DNA of 64,000 bases from NCBI GenBank assembly GCA_016795385.1, contig JAEUHI010000086.1, positions 1 to 64,000 on the forward strand, written 5' to 3'. A model generated the notes under the pieces. The model had not been told where the DNA came from. It ran no database searches and saw only the letters and a list, made by a program, of their open reading frames with translations. Within the stretch, counting starts at the first letter, position 1; every line of letters begins with the position of its first letter. The translations under genes and the position numbers were made by a program. This DNA comes from Verrucomicrobiales bacterium. Lineage in GTDB: Bacteria > Verrucomicrobiota > Verrucomicrobiia > Verrucomicrobiales > DEV007. This document shows positions 1 through 9,409 of the stretch, piece after piece.

Positions 1-2
1 AC

Positions 3-131
3 CGCATCACCAACGCCAGGATCGAATCCTTCAACAGCACCGTGAGCCGCATCATCTTCAAGGCCCGCGGCATCCGCTCCCTCGAATACCTCTACCTCAA
101 ACTCAGGCAGGAATCACTCCTGCACATCTGA
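3..131 (+). mobile_element. ISL3-family transposase, C-terminal end (partial)
   Basis: The reading frame enters from the left edge and stops with TGA at 129-131, giving about 42 residues. They start ITNARIESFN and continue with a basic helix and SLEYLYLKLR, which is the usual end of DDE transposases of the ISL3 group. Only this end lies in the window, so I cannot say whether the element is complete. It sits directly against a specificity-subunit gene that lacks its N-terminus, so it probably inserted into that gene. The family call rests on motif memory, not a search. Confidence 0.65.
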
Positions 132-168
132 AAGAGAGCCTGGAATTTGCAGCACCGAAATTTGGGCT

Positions 169-1566
169 TTGCGTCCAAAGTCGATCTGTCATCCCGTTTT
201 CGCCGCCGCTTTCCTTAGCTCCAACTTGTTTGTTGATCGGGTCGCATCGCTAACGAAAGGCGCAAACTTGCCGCGTCTCGATGCTTCTTCGTTTGACTCA
301 ATTGCTATTCCGCTTCCACCCCTGAGCGAGCAACATCGCATCGTGGAAATCCTGCAGGAGGCCGAGAAAATCCGCCGTCTCCGCGCCGCCGCCGAAGCCA
401 AAGCCGCCGAGATCGTGCCGGCTTTGTTTTCTGAGATCTTTTTGAGTACTAACGGTTCGTTCGAAGAGTGCGACTTTATTCCCCTCGGTAATCTATTGAG
501 CGAAATCCAGACGGGATGGAGTCCTGTCGCTGGAGATCACCGAATGTCGGAGGAAGAATGGGCAATCCTGAAGCTTGGGGCTGTTTCATTCGGCACTTAC
601 AATGATTCCGAGAACAAAGCGCTTCTGTCGGATTCTACACCCAAGCCCGACTTAGAAGTTCAATCGGGAGATCTTTTACTTGTGCGCAAGAACACGCGGG
701 ATTTGGTAGGTGTCGCAACATACGTTTGGGAAACCGCACCACGTCTCATGTTCCCTGATTTGGTCTTTCGGCTTCGATTAAGATCAAACGCTCCGGTTTC
801 CAATCAATACCTATGGGCTCTCTTCTCTCATCCATCCTTTCGCCGGCGGATCGCACACTTAGCTGACGGAGCTGCTGCGTCGATGGTTAATATTCCGAAA
901 TCACGTTTAAATAGTCTCAGTATCCCTGTTCCCCCCAGTTCCCGCCTTCAAAAGTTTTATGAAACGCTGGCACAGTTCCGGGAGGTTGGAAATATTGTTG
1001 CCTTCGATTCTTCAAAATTGATTTTTTCCCTCACTGCCAACGCCTTCTCCGGCGAACTCACCCGGAGCTGGCGCGAGACCCATCACAAGAAACTCGCCCT
1101 CGAAGCCCGCGAACGCGACGCCGCCCTCGCCGCCAGCGGAGCCGAGCTCCCGCGCGGTCGGCGCGCGACAATACCGGAGCTGGCTTCAATCTTCGAAGAT
1201 CTCCCCACCGACGGTCAATACGCCGACCTCAGCCGGGAGCAGCGAGATCTGTTCAAGCGAATCCGCAAGATGGTGGGTGGAGTCAAACACCTTCGTTACT
1301 TCACCGCCGAAGCGGTTGCGAACGAAATCAACGAAGGTCCGCTTCACCGAAATCCCCGCGCCATCGAGGCTCACCTCGCAGTCTTCGCAGTGCGCGGCCT
1401 TGTCATTCCCGTGTCCCGGCGCCATCCCGACAGTGTGCGCACCAGTTACGCTCTCGCCTACCGTTTGCCGGTGGAAAACCTGGACAATGAGAACGGGGAA
1501 CCCGACGACGATTGTCGGCAGGAAATGATGACTCAGCAGTTCCGCCTGGCGACCGGGGACATCTGA
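169..1566 (+). pseudogene. Type I restriction specificity subunit (HsdS-like), 5'-truncated
   Basis: The 465-residue frame opens in the last part of a first target-recognition domain (GANLPRL, then PLPPLSEQHRIV) and the following coiled spacer (about residues 60-95). It holds a second recognition domain (about 100-285, with FIPLGNLL and the closing IPVPPSSRLQKF) and a C-terminal helical or winged-helix tail. Complete HsdS proteins have a full first domain, which is missing here; the TTG at 169 is only the first usable codon, and the frame is open back to the transposase tail. I infer that IS insertion removed the 5' end. No HsdM or HsdR is in the window. The frame ends 17 bases before the ATPase gene. 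Confidence 0.6.
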
Positions 1567-1583
1567 ACAAAAGATTTCTTCTC

Positions 1584-3455
1584 ATGCGGCTCCGCTACGT
1601 CCATTTGCCTGACTACGGTCCATTACAGGACATCGAAGTGGTTTTCGCCCACAATGAGCATCTCCCCGAGAGGGATGGAACCGTCAATTTTGTCGTTGGG
1701 CTGAACGGCTCCGGAAAATCCAGCATGATTCGCGCGATCTACGATGTCTTCCGGAATCTCACCCGTGAACAGTTGCCCGGATTTCCGGTTACGTTGATTT
1801 ATGATATCAAAAAGCCGGAGTTGGAAGCCACGGTGACCTTTCACCGTCCCCAAGGTCCACCTTCGGAAGCGTTCCTGTTTGCTGGGGAGTGGATATGCTT
1901 TTCGGAAACGCACGAGTGGAGATCCTGGGTCGAAAATTTCCAACGACCAGAGGGAAATATCTATCCTGAAGGCGACTTTGTCTTTGGAGACAAACTCAAA
2001 GGAGATGGAAATCTAAGGAACTGGCTTCCCTCTCGTGTCCTCGCCTACACTTCCGGCGATCTGATTCCGTGGAAAGCCCTGGAAGAACATACTTATCCCG
2101 CTGATTCCATTGAATCGGATCTGATGATCGATTCTCCGGACAGCCTCCGCGCCGACGAACGTCCCCAGGGCTGGACTCCCGAACAGGAACAGTTCGATCA
2201 ACGCACAATTGTTGAGGGCGGTGACCCTGCCTGGGATCCGCCGCTCGGCGGCATGCCATCGAACGACGATTTCAGCAATCGTTGCATCCTCCTGGAGCCC
2301 GCCGACGCCCAACTCGCCGCTGTGGCTCTTGGAATCTGGGAAGCCGCCCGAGATCTCAATGACCGGTCGTTGGAGTATGATCAGAACGCCCTTCGAAAAA
2401 AGTATCGCGACCAAATCGACCGCAAGAAGGAAGGCACGGGAGCGCGCCGCTTCCTGAACGAACTCGACTGGCTCTGGCCGACCCACGCCAGCTTTCATTT
2501 TCACAGCTACGCGCAGCATGCGTTCAATCCCGATGCGGCCCGCTGTTTCTGGCTGCTCGCACTGTCCAACGCGGTCGTTCGTCATCCGCTTGGCGAAGCC
2601 CGTGCCATCGTCAATTTGGGAACCTGTTCACCGGTGATTCCAGGCGATCTCGCGGGTGACCGAGAACTGACCGAGGCCCTGAAACTGCTTGCCGAGCCGA
2701 TGACAGGCGCCCGGTGCAGGGCGGAAGCGTTGCGCAGGCTTTTCGGAGGAGAACGCGACCTTCACGAAACCCTTTGGGACATCTTCGAAACACTTCGGAC
2801 ATGGCGGAATCACGGCATTCTCAAGGATGTCAATTTGACCGTGAAGCGTGTTCACCGCGCCGGCGAAGGAGAGTGGGATCCCGACGAATCGGAGGAGGAA
2901 AGCAAATCCGCGGAACCGGAAGGCGATGACGTTGTCTTGACCTATTCCCACTTCAGCGACGGAGAGAGAATGTTGCTCAGTCGTATGGCCTTTCTCCTTC
3001 TCCTTAAAGGCCAGGAAAACAGTCTCCTCCTTCTCGACGAACCCGAAACGCATTTCAACGATTCGTGGAAGCGCCAGATCATCGACCTGATCGACGACAA
3101 CCTGCTCAGGGACACGAGCGCCCATGTTCTCGTATCCACCCACACAAGTCTCGCGCTGACCGATGTGTTCGATTCGGAAATCACAAGGCTTTGGAAAGAA
3201 GGTGGGATCACCTCGATTAATCCGCTTTCTCAACCCACGTTCGGAGCCGATCCCGGCCGGATTCTCCTGAACGTCTTCAACGCACCCGATGTCATCGGGA
3301 AACGGGCGGCAGAGTTTCTTCGCGATCAATTTGATCCGGAAAAATGGCCACCCGAACGAAAAGAGGAACTGGAAAAGCTGATCGACGAAGTGGGCAGTGG
3401 GTGGCCGCGAGCCAAACTCATGGACATTCTGGACCAAATCGAAGCAAGCGAGTGA
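1584..3455 (+). CDS. AAA/ABC-type ATPase of a Septu-like defence pair (PtuA-like)
   Basis: A 623-residue ATPase. It has a Walker A GLNGSGKSS at residues 39-47, an ABC-signature-like SDGERMLL near 457, a Walker B LLLLDEPETHF near 480-490 and a switch-histidine motif STHTSLAL near 515. The long insertion between the motifs is typical of OLD/RecF-like ATPases of defence systems. I chose the ATG at 1584 rather than the upstream TTG at 1512 because the conserved N-terminal strand starts there. The stop overlaps the start of an HNH nuclease gene (TGATG), so the two are probably made together, as in Septu (PtuA/PtuB). Function is inferred from this pairing. Base composition is less GC-rich than the rest of the window. 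Confidence 0.7.
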   Translation: MRLRYVHLPDYGPLQDIEVVFAHNEHLPERDGTVNFVVGLNGSGKSSMIRAIYDVFRNLTREQLPGFPVTLIYDIKKPELEATVTFHRPQGPPSEAFLFAGEWICFSETHEWRSWVENFQRPEGNIYPEGDFVFGDKLKGDGNLRNWLPSRVLAYTSGDLIPWKALEEHTYPADSIESDLMIDSPDSLRADERPQGWTPEQEQFDQRTIVEGGDPAWDPPLGGMPSNDDFSNRCILLEPADAQLAAVALGIWEAARDLNDRSLEYDQNALRKKYRDQIDRKKEGTGARRFLNELDWLWPTHASFHFHSYAQHAFNPDAARCFWLLALSNAVVRHPLGEARAIVNLGTCSPVIPGDLAGDRELTEALKLLAEPMTGARCRAEALRRLFGGERDLHETLWDIFETLRTWRNHGILKDVNLTVKRVHRAGEGEWDPDESEEESKSAEPEGDDVVLTYSHFSDGERMLLSRMAFLLLLKGQENSLLLLDEPETHFNDSWKRQIIDLIDDNLLRDTSAHVLVSTHTSLALTDVFDSEITRLWKEGGITSINPLSQPTFGADPGRILLNVFNAPDVIGKRAAEFLRDQFDPEKWPPERKEELEKLIDEVGSGWPRAKLMDILDQIEASE

Positions 3456-4498
3456 TGCTGCACGGACGCGTCAGAAACTCCAAACGCCGCGTCAGCCTCC
3501 TCCGGGTGGTGGTGATGCAGCGCAGACTGATTCTTAGTCTCTGCGATCTACCGCCCCGAACAAGACCGAATCAGGCTTGGCTCGAACGCGTTTGGCACAA
3601 CTGGCCAAGGTCGTTTGTCGAGCGATTCTGGACCAACGACAAGGGAAAGCGCGCCAAATGGATTCGGAAAATCGCCAAGGCGGAGACTGCTGAAAAAGAC
3701 TCGATTCGAGCCTCCTTCGAAGCGCAACTCCGGTTCAAGGAGCTGTTCGATGGCGGTTCGAGCTTCTCGATTCCAAAGTGGCCCAATTCGTCCGCCTCGG
3801 AAAAAGCGGCGAAGTCCTTGCTGAACTCGTTCTACAATCCCCTCTTCTACGAAGCCAACGGCTTTCCCGAACGCAAGGCCGAAGTCACCTTCAAGCGGTC
3901 TGATTTCATCGCGTGTTTCGAGAGCGAACGAAAGATTTGCCCTTACTGCGACAACGCGGTTCAGCTTACCAAACTCGATCACTATCTCCCAAAGGACTCC
4001 TTTCCCGCGCTCTCCTGTCATCCTGACAATCTGATTCCGTGTTGCACCGACTCAAACGAGACCAAAGGGACCATGCTTCCTCTCGATCCGGCGGAACGGA
4101 ATCAGGTCGAACACTGGTTTCATCCGCGACTGCGGCCCACAAAAGACCGGTTCCGAATCGAACTGATTCCTGCTATTGGCCCCTCTCAGGAGATTCGGGT
4201 CTCAGCGATCGACGCATCGGAACAAAAGGCGATCGACAATTTCGAGAAGATGTTCGGCCTGACAAAATTTTGGGGGGCTGAGCTTGCCGGAGAAGCCGGA
4301 CTGCTGTTCAGCGAAATCGAGGACGAGTTGAAGGAATACGGCGAACCGAAAACAGAAGCGAATCTGCGTACGCGTATTGAAAAGCGGCAGATCCGAGAGC
4401 GACTCAAGACCGGCAAGACCGCATTGGCGCTGGTTCGGGCAGAGTTTCTCGGGTTCGTTCTTTCTGACAAGAATTTAATCGCACAACAAATCCCATAG
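3455..4498 (+). CDS. HNH endonuclease, PtuB-like partner of the upstream ATPase
   Basis: A 347-residue protein with one HNH core: CPYC at residues 162-165, LDHYLPK with the candidate catalytic His near 176, DNLIPCC near 191-197 and a closing SNETKG. This zinc-stabilised HNH pattern is that of the TIGR02646/PtuB-type nucleases paired with ATPases in Septu systems. The start at 3455 shares one base with the ATPase stop (TGATG), which indicates translational coupling; an in-frame start at 3344 would overlap the ATPase by over 100 bases and is less likely. The flanks of the HNH core are longer than in the shortest PtuB proteins. Not confirmed by any search. Confidence 0.7.
   Translation: MLHGRVRNSKRRVSLLRVVVMQRRLILSLCDLPPRTRPNQAWLERVWHNWPRSFVERFWTNDKGKRAKWIRKIAKAETAEKDSIRASFEAQLRFKELFDGGSSFSIPKWPNSSASEKAAKSLLNSFYNPLFYEANGFPERKAEVTFKRSDFIACFESERKICPYCDNAVQLTKLDHYLPKDSFPALSCHPDNLIPCCTDSNETKGTMLPLDPAERNQVEHWFHPRLRPTKDRFRIELIPAIGPSQEIRVSAIDASEQKAIDNFEKMFGLTKFWGAELAGEAGLLFSEIEDELKEYGEPKTEANLRTRIEKRQIRERLKTGKTALALVRAEFLGFVLSDKNLIAQQIP
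4258..4266 (+). repeat. CCTGACAAA word, site 1
   Basis: Exact copy inside the HNH nuclease gene, read in the phase Leu-Thr-Lys. One of 11 exact copies in the window. Confidence 0.7.
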
Positions 4499-4668
4499 CG
4501 TCCATCTCGAAGTTTCTCCGTCCGCCGCGGATCGATGAATTGGTCGGTTGAAACGAGATCGGCGGGACGGAGTCTGGAAACACCATCCCCCGATTCGACA
4601 CAAACCTTGCCGCACCTCACGCGACTTTCGGCGTGCACCGGAGTTCAAAACCCGTCATCTTTCTTTTC

Positions 4669-7600
4669 ATGAAATCCCCCCTTGGTCTTCTCTCGCTGCT
4701 GCTCGCGGTCTTTCTGACCTCCCTGCCCTCGTCCGCCGAAGAGGGCTTTGTCGATCTCTTCAACGGCAAGGACCTCACCGGTTGGGACGGCAATCCCGAA
4801 CTCTGGTCGGTCGAGGACGGAGCCATCACCGGTAAAACCAAGGGCCCCGAGCATCTCGCCTACAACCAGTTCCTCATCTGGCGCGGTGGAACGCTCAAAA
4901 ATTTCGAGCTGCGCGTGAAGGTCAAGGTCACCGGTGACAACAACAGCGGCATCCAATACCGCTCGAAGGAACTGCCGGAGAACGGGAAGTGGTCCATCGG
5001 CGGTTACCAATGCGACGTTCACCCCGCCGCTCCGAACAACGCCATGGCCTACCACGAGCGCGGCCGCGGCATCGTCGCGCAGAACGGCCAGACCGTCGTG
5101 GTCGATCCCCAGGCGAAGAAGTGGCTCACCGGCGACCGCGATCCCGTCGCCGTGGATATCGCGGAGTGGAACGAATACACCATCATCGCCAAGGGCAACC
5201 ACGTCGTCCACCAGATCAACGGCAAGCTCGCCACCGAACTCCACGACTACGACGAGGCCGGTCGCTCTCTCGAAGGGCTCCTCGCCTTCCAGGTCCACCG
5301 CGGTCCCGCCATGACCGTACAGATCAAGGACGTCCGCTTGAAAGCGCTCCCCGACGGGGGAGTGACGCCCTTCTCCAAAGCCGATCTGCCGAACGACGCG
5401 CAGGAGATCATGCCCCCGGCCCCCAAGGCGAAAGGCAAAGCAAAAGAGGCGCCCAAGGCGGCGAAAGCAAAAGGGAAGGAAAAAGGCAAGTCCCCCAGCC
5501 CTCCACGCCAAGCCGAGGTCGGACCTGCCATCGGAGAAAACATCGCCACGCCCGTATCACGGATCAAGGCACCCGAGGGTTTCCAGGTGGAGCTGCTCTA
5601 CTCCGTGCCTGGAGCTGATTTGGGCTCGTGGGTCGCGCTCTGCACCGATGACAAAGGCCGCATCTATGCGAGCGATCAATACGGAGGACTCTACCGTTTC
5701 CCCGCTCCCGCCGCAGGCCAGCCGCTCGATCCGAAGGCCGTCGAAAAGGTGCCCGCCGACATCCGCGCGGTGAACGGAATGCATTTCGTCGATGGCGCCC
5801 TTTATGTCGGCGTGAACGACTACGAGCAGAAAATCTCGAGCGGCTTCTACAAGTTGACCGACAGCGACGGCGACGACCAGCTCGACAAGGTCGAAGCGCT
5901 CCGCGAGATGGATTCGAAGGGCGACCACGGCGTCCACGCCGTCGTTCCCGTGCCCGGCAGCGACGACTTCTACCTGATCTGCGGCAACAACACGATTCCG
6001 GTCGAAGCCGATCCCGCCTCGCCCGTGCCGGCGATCTGGGGCGAGGACCACCTCCTCCCCCGCATGCCCGACGGCCGCGGCCACAACCGCCACGTCCTCG
6101 CGCCCGGCGGCATCATCTACCGCGTCTCGCGCGACGGCAAAAATTTCTCACGGATCGCTTCCGGCTTCCGCAACATCTACGACGCCTCGGTCAATCACGC
6201 GGGCGAGCTCTTCACCTACGACGCGGACATGGAGTACGACTTCAACACGCCGTGGTATCGTCCCACCCGCGTGAACCACGTCGTCAGCGGCGGTGAATTC
6301 GGCTGGCGCAACGGAGCCGGAAAGTTCCCCGAGTTTTACCCCGACAACCTGCCCGCCACCGTCAACATCGGCCCCGGTTCGCCCACCGGCACCACCTTCG
6401 GCTACGGCGCGAAGTTCCCCGCCAAATACCAGAACGCCCTCTATATCCTCGACTGGAGCTGGGGCAAAATCTACGCCGTCCACCTCGAGGCGAAAGGCGC
6501 GAGTTACACCGGGGTGAAGGAGGATTTCATCTCCGGCGCCCCGCTCCCCGTGACCGACGCCTTCATCCATCCGCAGGACGGCGCCATGTACTTCACGATC
6601 GGTGGACGCCGCGTCCAGTCGGGACTCTACCGTGTCACCTACACCGGCAGCGAGTCCACTGCCGCCGTCGAAGTCAATCCAACTGTCACCACAGACATGA
6701 GAGTGCGCCACCAACTTGAAATGTTGCATCAGGCGAAACATTCGAAGGCAGTCGAGGTCGCATGGAGTCGCCTCGCCGATGATGACCGTCACCTCCGCTG
6801 GGCCGCCCGCACCGCGATCGAACACCAGCCCATCGACACGTGGAAAGACAAAGCGCTTTCCGAAACCGATCCGGCGAAGCAGGTCGAGGCTCTCCTCGCC
6901 CTCGCCCGCGTCGGCGGCATCTGCCCCTACCACCGCGTCCCCGCGAAACCGCTCGGCGCTCCCGCGGGTGAGCCAGCGATCAAGACGGCACCGCTTCCCG
7001 AAGGGGCCAAACCGACGCCGCCGGTCGACACGGCCCTGCGCGACGCGATCCTGAAAGCGCTCATCGCCATCGATTTCGAAGCTTTGTCGCCCGAGGCACA
7101 ACTCACCCTCGTCCGCACCGTGCAGATCACGTTGAATCGCTTCGATGGCGCGGGCGACCTGGGCGATGAGCTGATCGCCGACCTCGACCCCGCCTTCCCG
7201 GCGAAATCCTTCCCGCTGAACTGGCTCCTTTGCGAGACGCTCGCTTATCTCCAGTCGCCTAACATTGCCACCAAAGGGATCGCCCTGCTCAACGAGGCCG
7301 TTTCCCAGGAAGAACAGCTCGAATACGCCCGCAGCCTCCGCTTCGTGAAGACCGGCTGGACCAAGGAACTGCGCACTGCCTACCTCGAGTGGTTCCTCAA
7401 GGCCGCGAACTACCGGGGCGGCGCGAGCTTCGACAAATTCATCGAGTTCATCCGCAACGACGCCCTCGCCACCTTCACCGAGGCGGAGAAGACGGAACTG
7501 TCCGAGCTGATCTCGAAAAAGCCCGAACGGAAATCGGCGATCGAGAACGTCGGCGCGATCTTCGCCGGACGCACTCCCACGATGTGGACGCTCGAGGAAC

Positions 7601-8079
7601 TCAGCAAGGCCGCCGAGACCGGGATGAGCGGTCGCGACTTCGAGAACGGCCGGAAGATGTTCGCCGCCGCGGCCTGCTATGCCTGCCACCGCTTCGGTGA
7701 TGGAGGCGGGATGAATGGTCCCGACCTCACCGGCGCGGGCGGACGGTATTCGCCCCACGATCTGCTCGATCAGATCATCAATCCGAGCAAGGAGATCAAC
7801 GAGCAATTCGCCCCCGTCGTCGTGACGCTGAATGACGGCTCCGTCGTCAGCGGCGTCGTCGTGAACCTGAGCGGCGATGGAGTGACTCTCAACACCGACC
7901 TCACCGATCCGAATCAACGCACCAACGTCGACCGCAAGACGGTGAAGAGCATGGAAGTCTCCAAGGTTTCCCCGATGCCGCCCATGCTGCTCGCGATGCT
8001 GACGAAGGAGGAGGTTCTCGATCTCGTCGCGTATGTCCTGAGCGGGGGAAATCCCGAGGACGAGCGGTTCAAGAAGTGA
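4669..8079 (+). CDS. Secreted DUF1080 / sorbosone-dehydrogenase-like propeller / PVC-type cytochrome c fusion
   Basis: A 1136-residue multidomain secreted protein. The ATG at 4669 begins a clear signal peptide ending SSAEE; the upstream GTG at 4633 only adds residues before it. Domains in order: a DUF1080/3-keto-glycoside-hydrolase-like jelly roll (about 25-225, starting FVDLFNGKDLTGW); a Lys/Ala/Pro-rich linker; a beta-propeller of the glucose/sorbosone dehydrogenase or PVC membrane-bound dehydrogenase type (about 300-670); helical repeats; and a C-terminal cytochrome c domain with the haem motif CYACH near residue 1004. Such fusions are typical of Verrucomicrobia and Planctomycetes and are assigned to periplasmic sugar oxidation or cleavage. 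The substrate is unknown. A strong hairpin follows the stop. Confidence 0.8.
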   Translation: MKSPLGLLSLLLAVFLTSLPSSAEEGFVDLFNGKDLTGWDGNPELWSVEDGAITGKTKGPEHLAYNQFLIWRGGTLKNFELRVKVKVTGDNNSGIQYRSKELPENGKWSIGGYQCDVHPAAPNNAMAYHERGRGIVAQNGQTVVVDPQAKKWLTGDRDPVAVDIAEWNEYTIIAKGNHVVHQINGKLATELHDYDEAGRSLEGLLAFQVHRGPAMTVQIKDVRLKALPDGGVTPFSKADLPNDAQEIMPPAPKAKGKAKEAPKAAKAKGKEKGKSPSPPRQAEVGPAIGENIATPVSRIKAPEGFQVELLYSVPGADLGSWVALCTDDKGRIYASDQYGGLYRFPAPAAGQPLDPKAVEKVPADIRAVNGMHFVDGALYVGVNDYEQKISSGFYKLTDSDGDDQLDKVEALREMDSKGDHGVHAVVPVPGSDDFYLICGNNTIPVEADPASPVPAIWGEDHLLPRMPDGRGHNRHVLAPGGIIYRVSRDGKNFSRIASGFRNIYDASVNHAGELFTYDADMEYDFNTPWYRPTRVNHVVSGGEFGWRNGAGKFPEFYPDNLPATVNIGPGSPTGTTFGYGAKFPAKYQNALYILDWSWGKIYAVHLEAKGASYTGVKEDFISGAPLPVTDAFIHPQDGAMYFTIGGRRVQSGLYRVTYTGSESTAAVEVNPTVTTDMRVRHQLEMLHQAKHSKAVEVAWSRLADDDRHLRWAARTAIEHQPIDTWKDKALSETDPAKQVEALLALARVGGICPYHRVPAKPLGAPAGEPAIKTAPLPEGAKPTPPVDTALRDAILKALIAIDFEALSPEAQLTLVRTVQITLNRFDGAGDLGDELIADLDPAFPAKSFPLNWLLCETLAYLQSPNIATKGIALLNEAVSQEEQLEYARSLRFVKTGWTKELRTAYLEWFLKAANYRGGASFDKFIEFIRNDALATFTEAEKTELSELISKKPERKSAIENVGAIFAGRTPTMWTLEELSKAAETGMSGRDFENGRKMFAAAACYACHRFGDGGGMNGPDLTGAGGRYSPHDLLDQIINPSKEINEQFAPVVVTLNDGSVVSGVVVNLSGDGVTLNTDLTDPNQRTNVDRKTVKSMEVSKVSPMPPMLLAMLTKEEVLDLVAYVLSGGNPEDERFKK

Positions 8080-8094
8080 GGCGGCCTGCTCTTC

Positions 8095-8167
8095 CGTAGT
8101 GGTGACGTCCACGTCGCCACGATCCGGTCGGACGCATCATAGTGGCGACCTGGAGGTCACCACTACG
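8095..8167. repeat. Long imperfect inverted repeat between convergent genes
   Basis: Arms at 8095-8120 and 8142-8167 are complementary at 24 of 26 positions around a 21-base loop. The repeat lies between a + gene ending at 8079 and a - gene whose stop is inside the right arm. It could act as a bidirectional transcription barrier. The alternation of GTGGTGAC and GTCGCCAC blocks also looks like a dispersed REP-type element. One copy cannot decide. Confidence 0.65.
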
Positions 8168-8537
8168 AGAGACCGGCTTCGTCTTTCTTCGTGCCGTTGA
8201 AGATCGGCGGGTCCTTGGCTTGGGATTCTTCGGCGAGGAGGAGGAGGAGGCGGTCACGTGGATCAATCGCAAATTGTCTGATACCCATCCAAATAACGAA
8301 CATCACGACCACTCCACGCATCGTCATGTCGTAGGCACTTAGCTCCCGGTCCATTTCCGAGTCCATCCAGTTCGATCCAAATCCGTAGACCGCGGACAAT
8401 GCGAAGAGGAAGATGCCTCGCGGAATGTTGCGAACCGTCCGCGCCCTCAAAAACTCAATCGCCTCGCGTCTGATTTCGCGCGCTTCGCGATTCTTCCGGA
8501 TTGCTTCCAACAATTCTTCGTCATCGGGATCGGGCAT
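8163..8537 (-). CDS. Small membrane protein of unknown function
   Basis: A 124-residue frame starting at the ATG at 8537 with PDPDDEELL; a GTG at 8564 would add nine residues. It has an acidic and then basic N-terminal helix (about 1-38), one or two hydrophobic segments (about 42-60 and 78-95) and a charged C-terminus. I recognise no family. It is convergent with the DUF1080/cytochrome gene, and its last codons lie in the right arm of the inverted repeat. It is probably real because the hydrophobic pattern is coherent. Confidence 0.5.
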   Translation of the reverse strand: MPDPDDEELLEAIRKNREAREIRREAIEFLRARTVRNIPRGIFLFALSAVYGFGSNWMDSEMDRELSAYDMTMRGVVVMFVIWMGIRQFAIDPRDRLLLLLAEESQAKDPPIFNGTKKDEAGLS

Positions 8538-8590
8538 GCGGACGAAACTACGGAATTCGCCCACCCCTTGTCAATGCGACGCAGAACGCC

Positions 8591-9190
8591 TCAGAACTTC
8601 ATCCCCGTCCGGTGCAGTCTCGCGGGCGCGTTGAGGAAGGTCGCACTGAGCCAGTTCGCGACCGCTGTCATCAGGCGGGGCCGCTGCTCGGGAAAGCTGA
8701 AAGCGATCGGCGTATAAACGATGTTTTCGCTGTAGGATTCCCCCTCGTATTCTTCCAACCTCGACGCGAAGTGCTGGAGCGACAATTCGAGGAGCTTCCA
8801 ATCATCCATCAGGGAGGAAACGTTGAGGTAGGCGACTCCCCGGACGGCTTCGGCGGACTCGTCTAGAATCTGAAACGTCTCCTGCAACTGAGCACCGAGG
8901 ATGCGACAGGTTTCGCGTGCGGTCTCGCGATTCCGGAAATCCTCCCGTGCCAGCATCAGATTGAGACGTCCCAACTCCCTCCGTACCGTCTGACACCTTT
9001 CCTCCTGCGATCGGTTTATCGCTTCCATCTGAAGCAGGCATTTGCCGATGGCCTGACGCACCTGTCGACAGGTTTCGTTCAGGTCACGGGGCAACATCCC
9101 GAGGGCATCGGGCCGCGGAGATGCCATCAAGACGTCACCGGAAAGCGCGTAGGCGTCGGTGGAAAAGGCGGAAGCGGAGGGAGTGGTCAT
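8591..9190 (-). CDS. Hypothetical helical protein
   Basis: A 199-residue frame from the ATG at 9190 (MTTPSASAF); the frame stays open upstream to 9331 but with less plausible composition. Most of the protein is predicted by eye to be amphipathic helix (about 35-150: RQAIGKCLLQM, RRELGRLNLM, DESAEAVRG), so it may be a coiled-coil or four-helix protein. There is no signal peptide and no recognised domain. It is the first gene of a short minus-strand stretch. About 220 bases upstream, up to the sulfatase end, hold nothing else I can identify. Confidence 0.5.
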   Translation of the reverse strand: MTTPSASAFSTDAYALSGDVLMASPRPDALGMLPRDLNETCRQVRQAIGKCLLQMEAINRSQEERCQTVRRELGRLNLMLAREDFRNRETARETCRILGAQLQETFQILDESAEAVRGVAYLNVSSLMDDWKLLELSLQHFASRLEEYEGESYSENIVYTPIAFSFPEQRPRLMTAVANWLSATFLNAPARLHRTGMKF

Positions 9191-9409
9191 CCCGAGCCGC
9201 AAGAGCATGGATCGCACCAGCCGCACACGGCATGGGGGAACCCCTCCGCCGACCACCTCGTCAATCACGCAAAACACCTTGAAAAACAAACGCTTAGAGT
9301 GCGAGTAGCCCTTTATGGCCATCGTCGGCACCGGTGCAGTTCTCTTACCGCATTGCCGCTCGTCCGTGGATCACCCTTGCAGGTTTCAAGATGCACACGG
9401 CATTCTGCA

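Noticed and set aside
2628..3437. Minus-strand frame of 269 codons opposite the AAA ATPase
   Set aside because: The plus strand has complete ATPase motifs; the antisense frame has none.
6148..8112. A 654-codon minus-strand frame opposite the DUF1080/cytochrome gene
   Set aside because: Shadow of a real gene; no domains and skewed composition.
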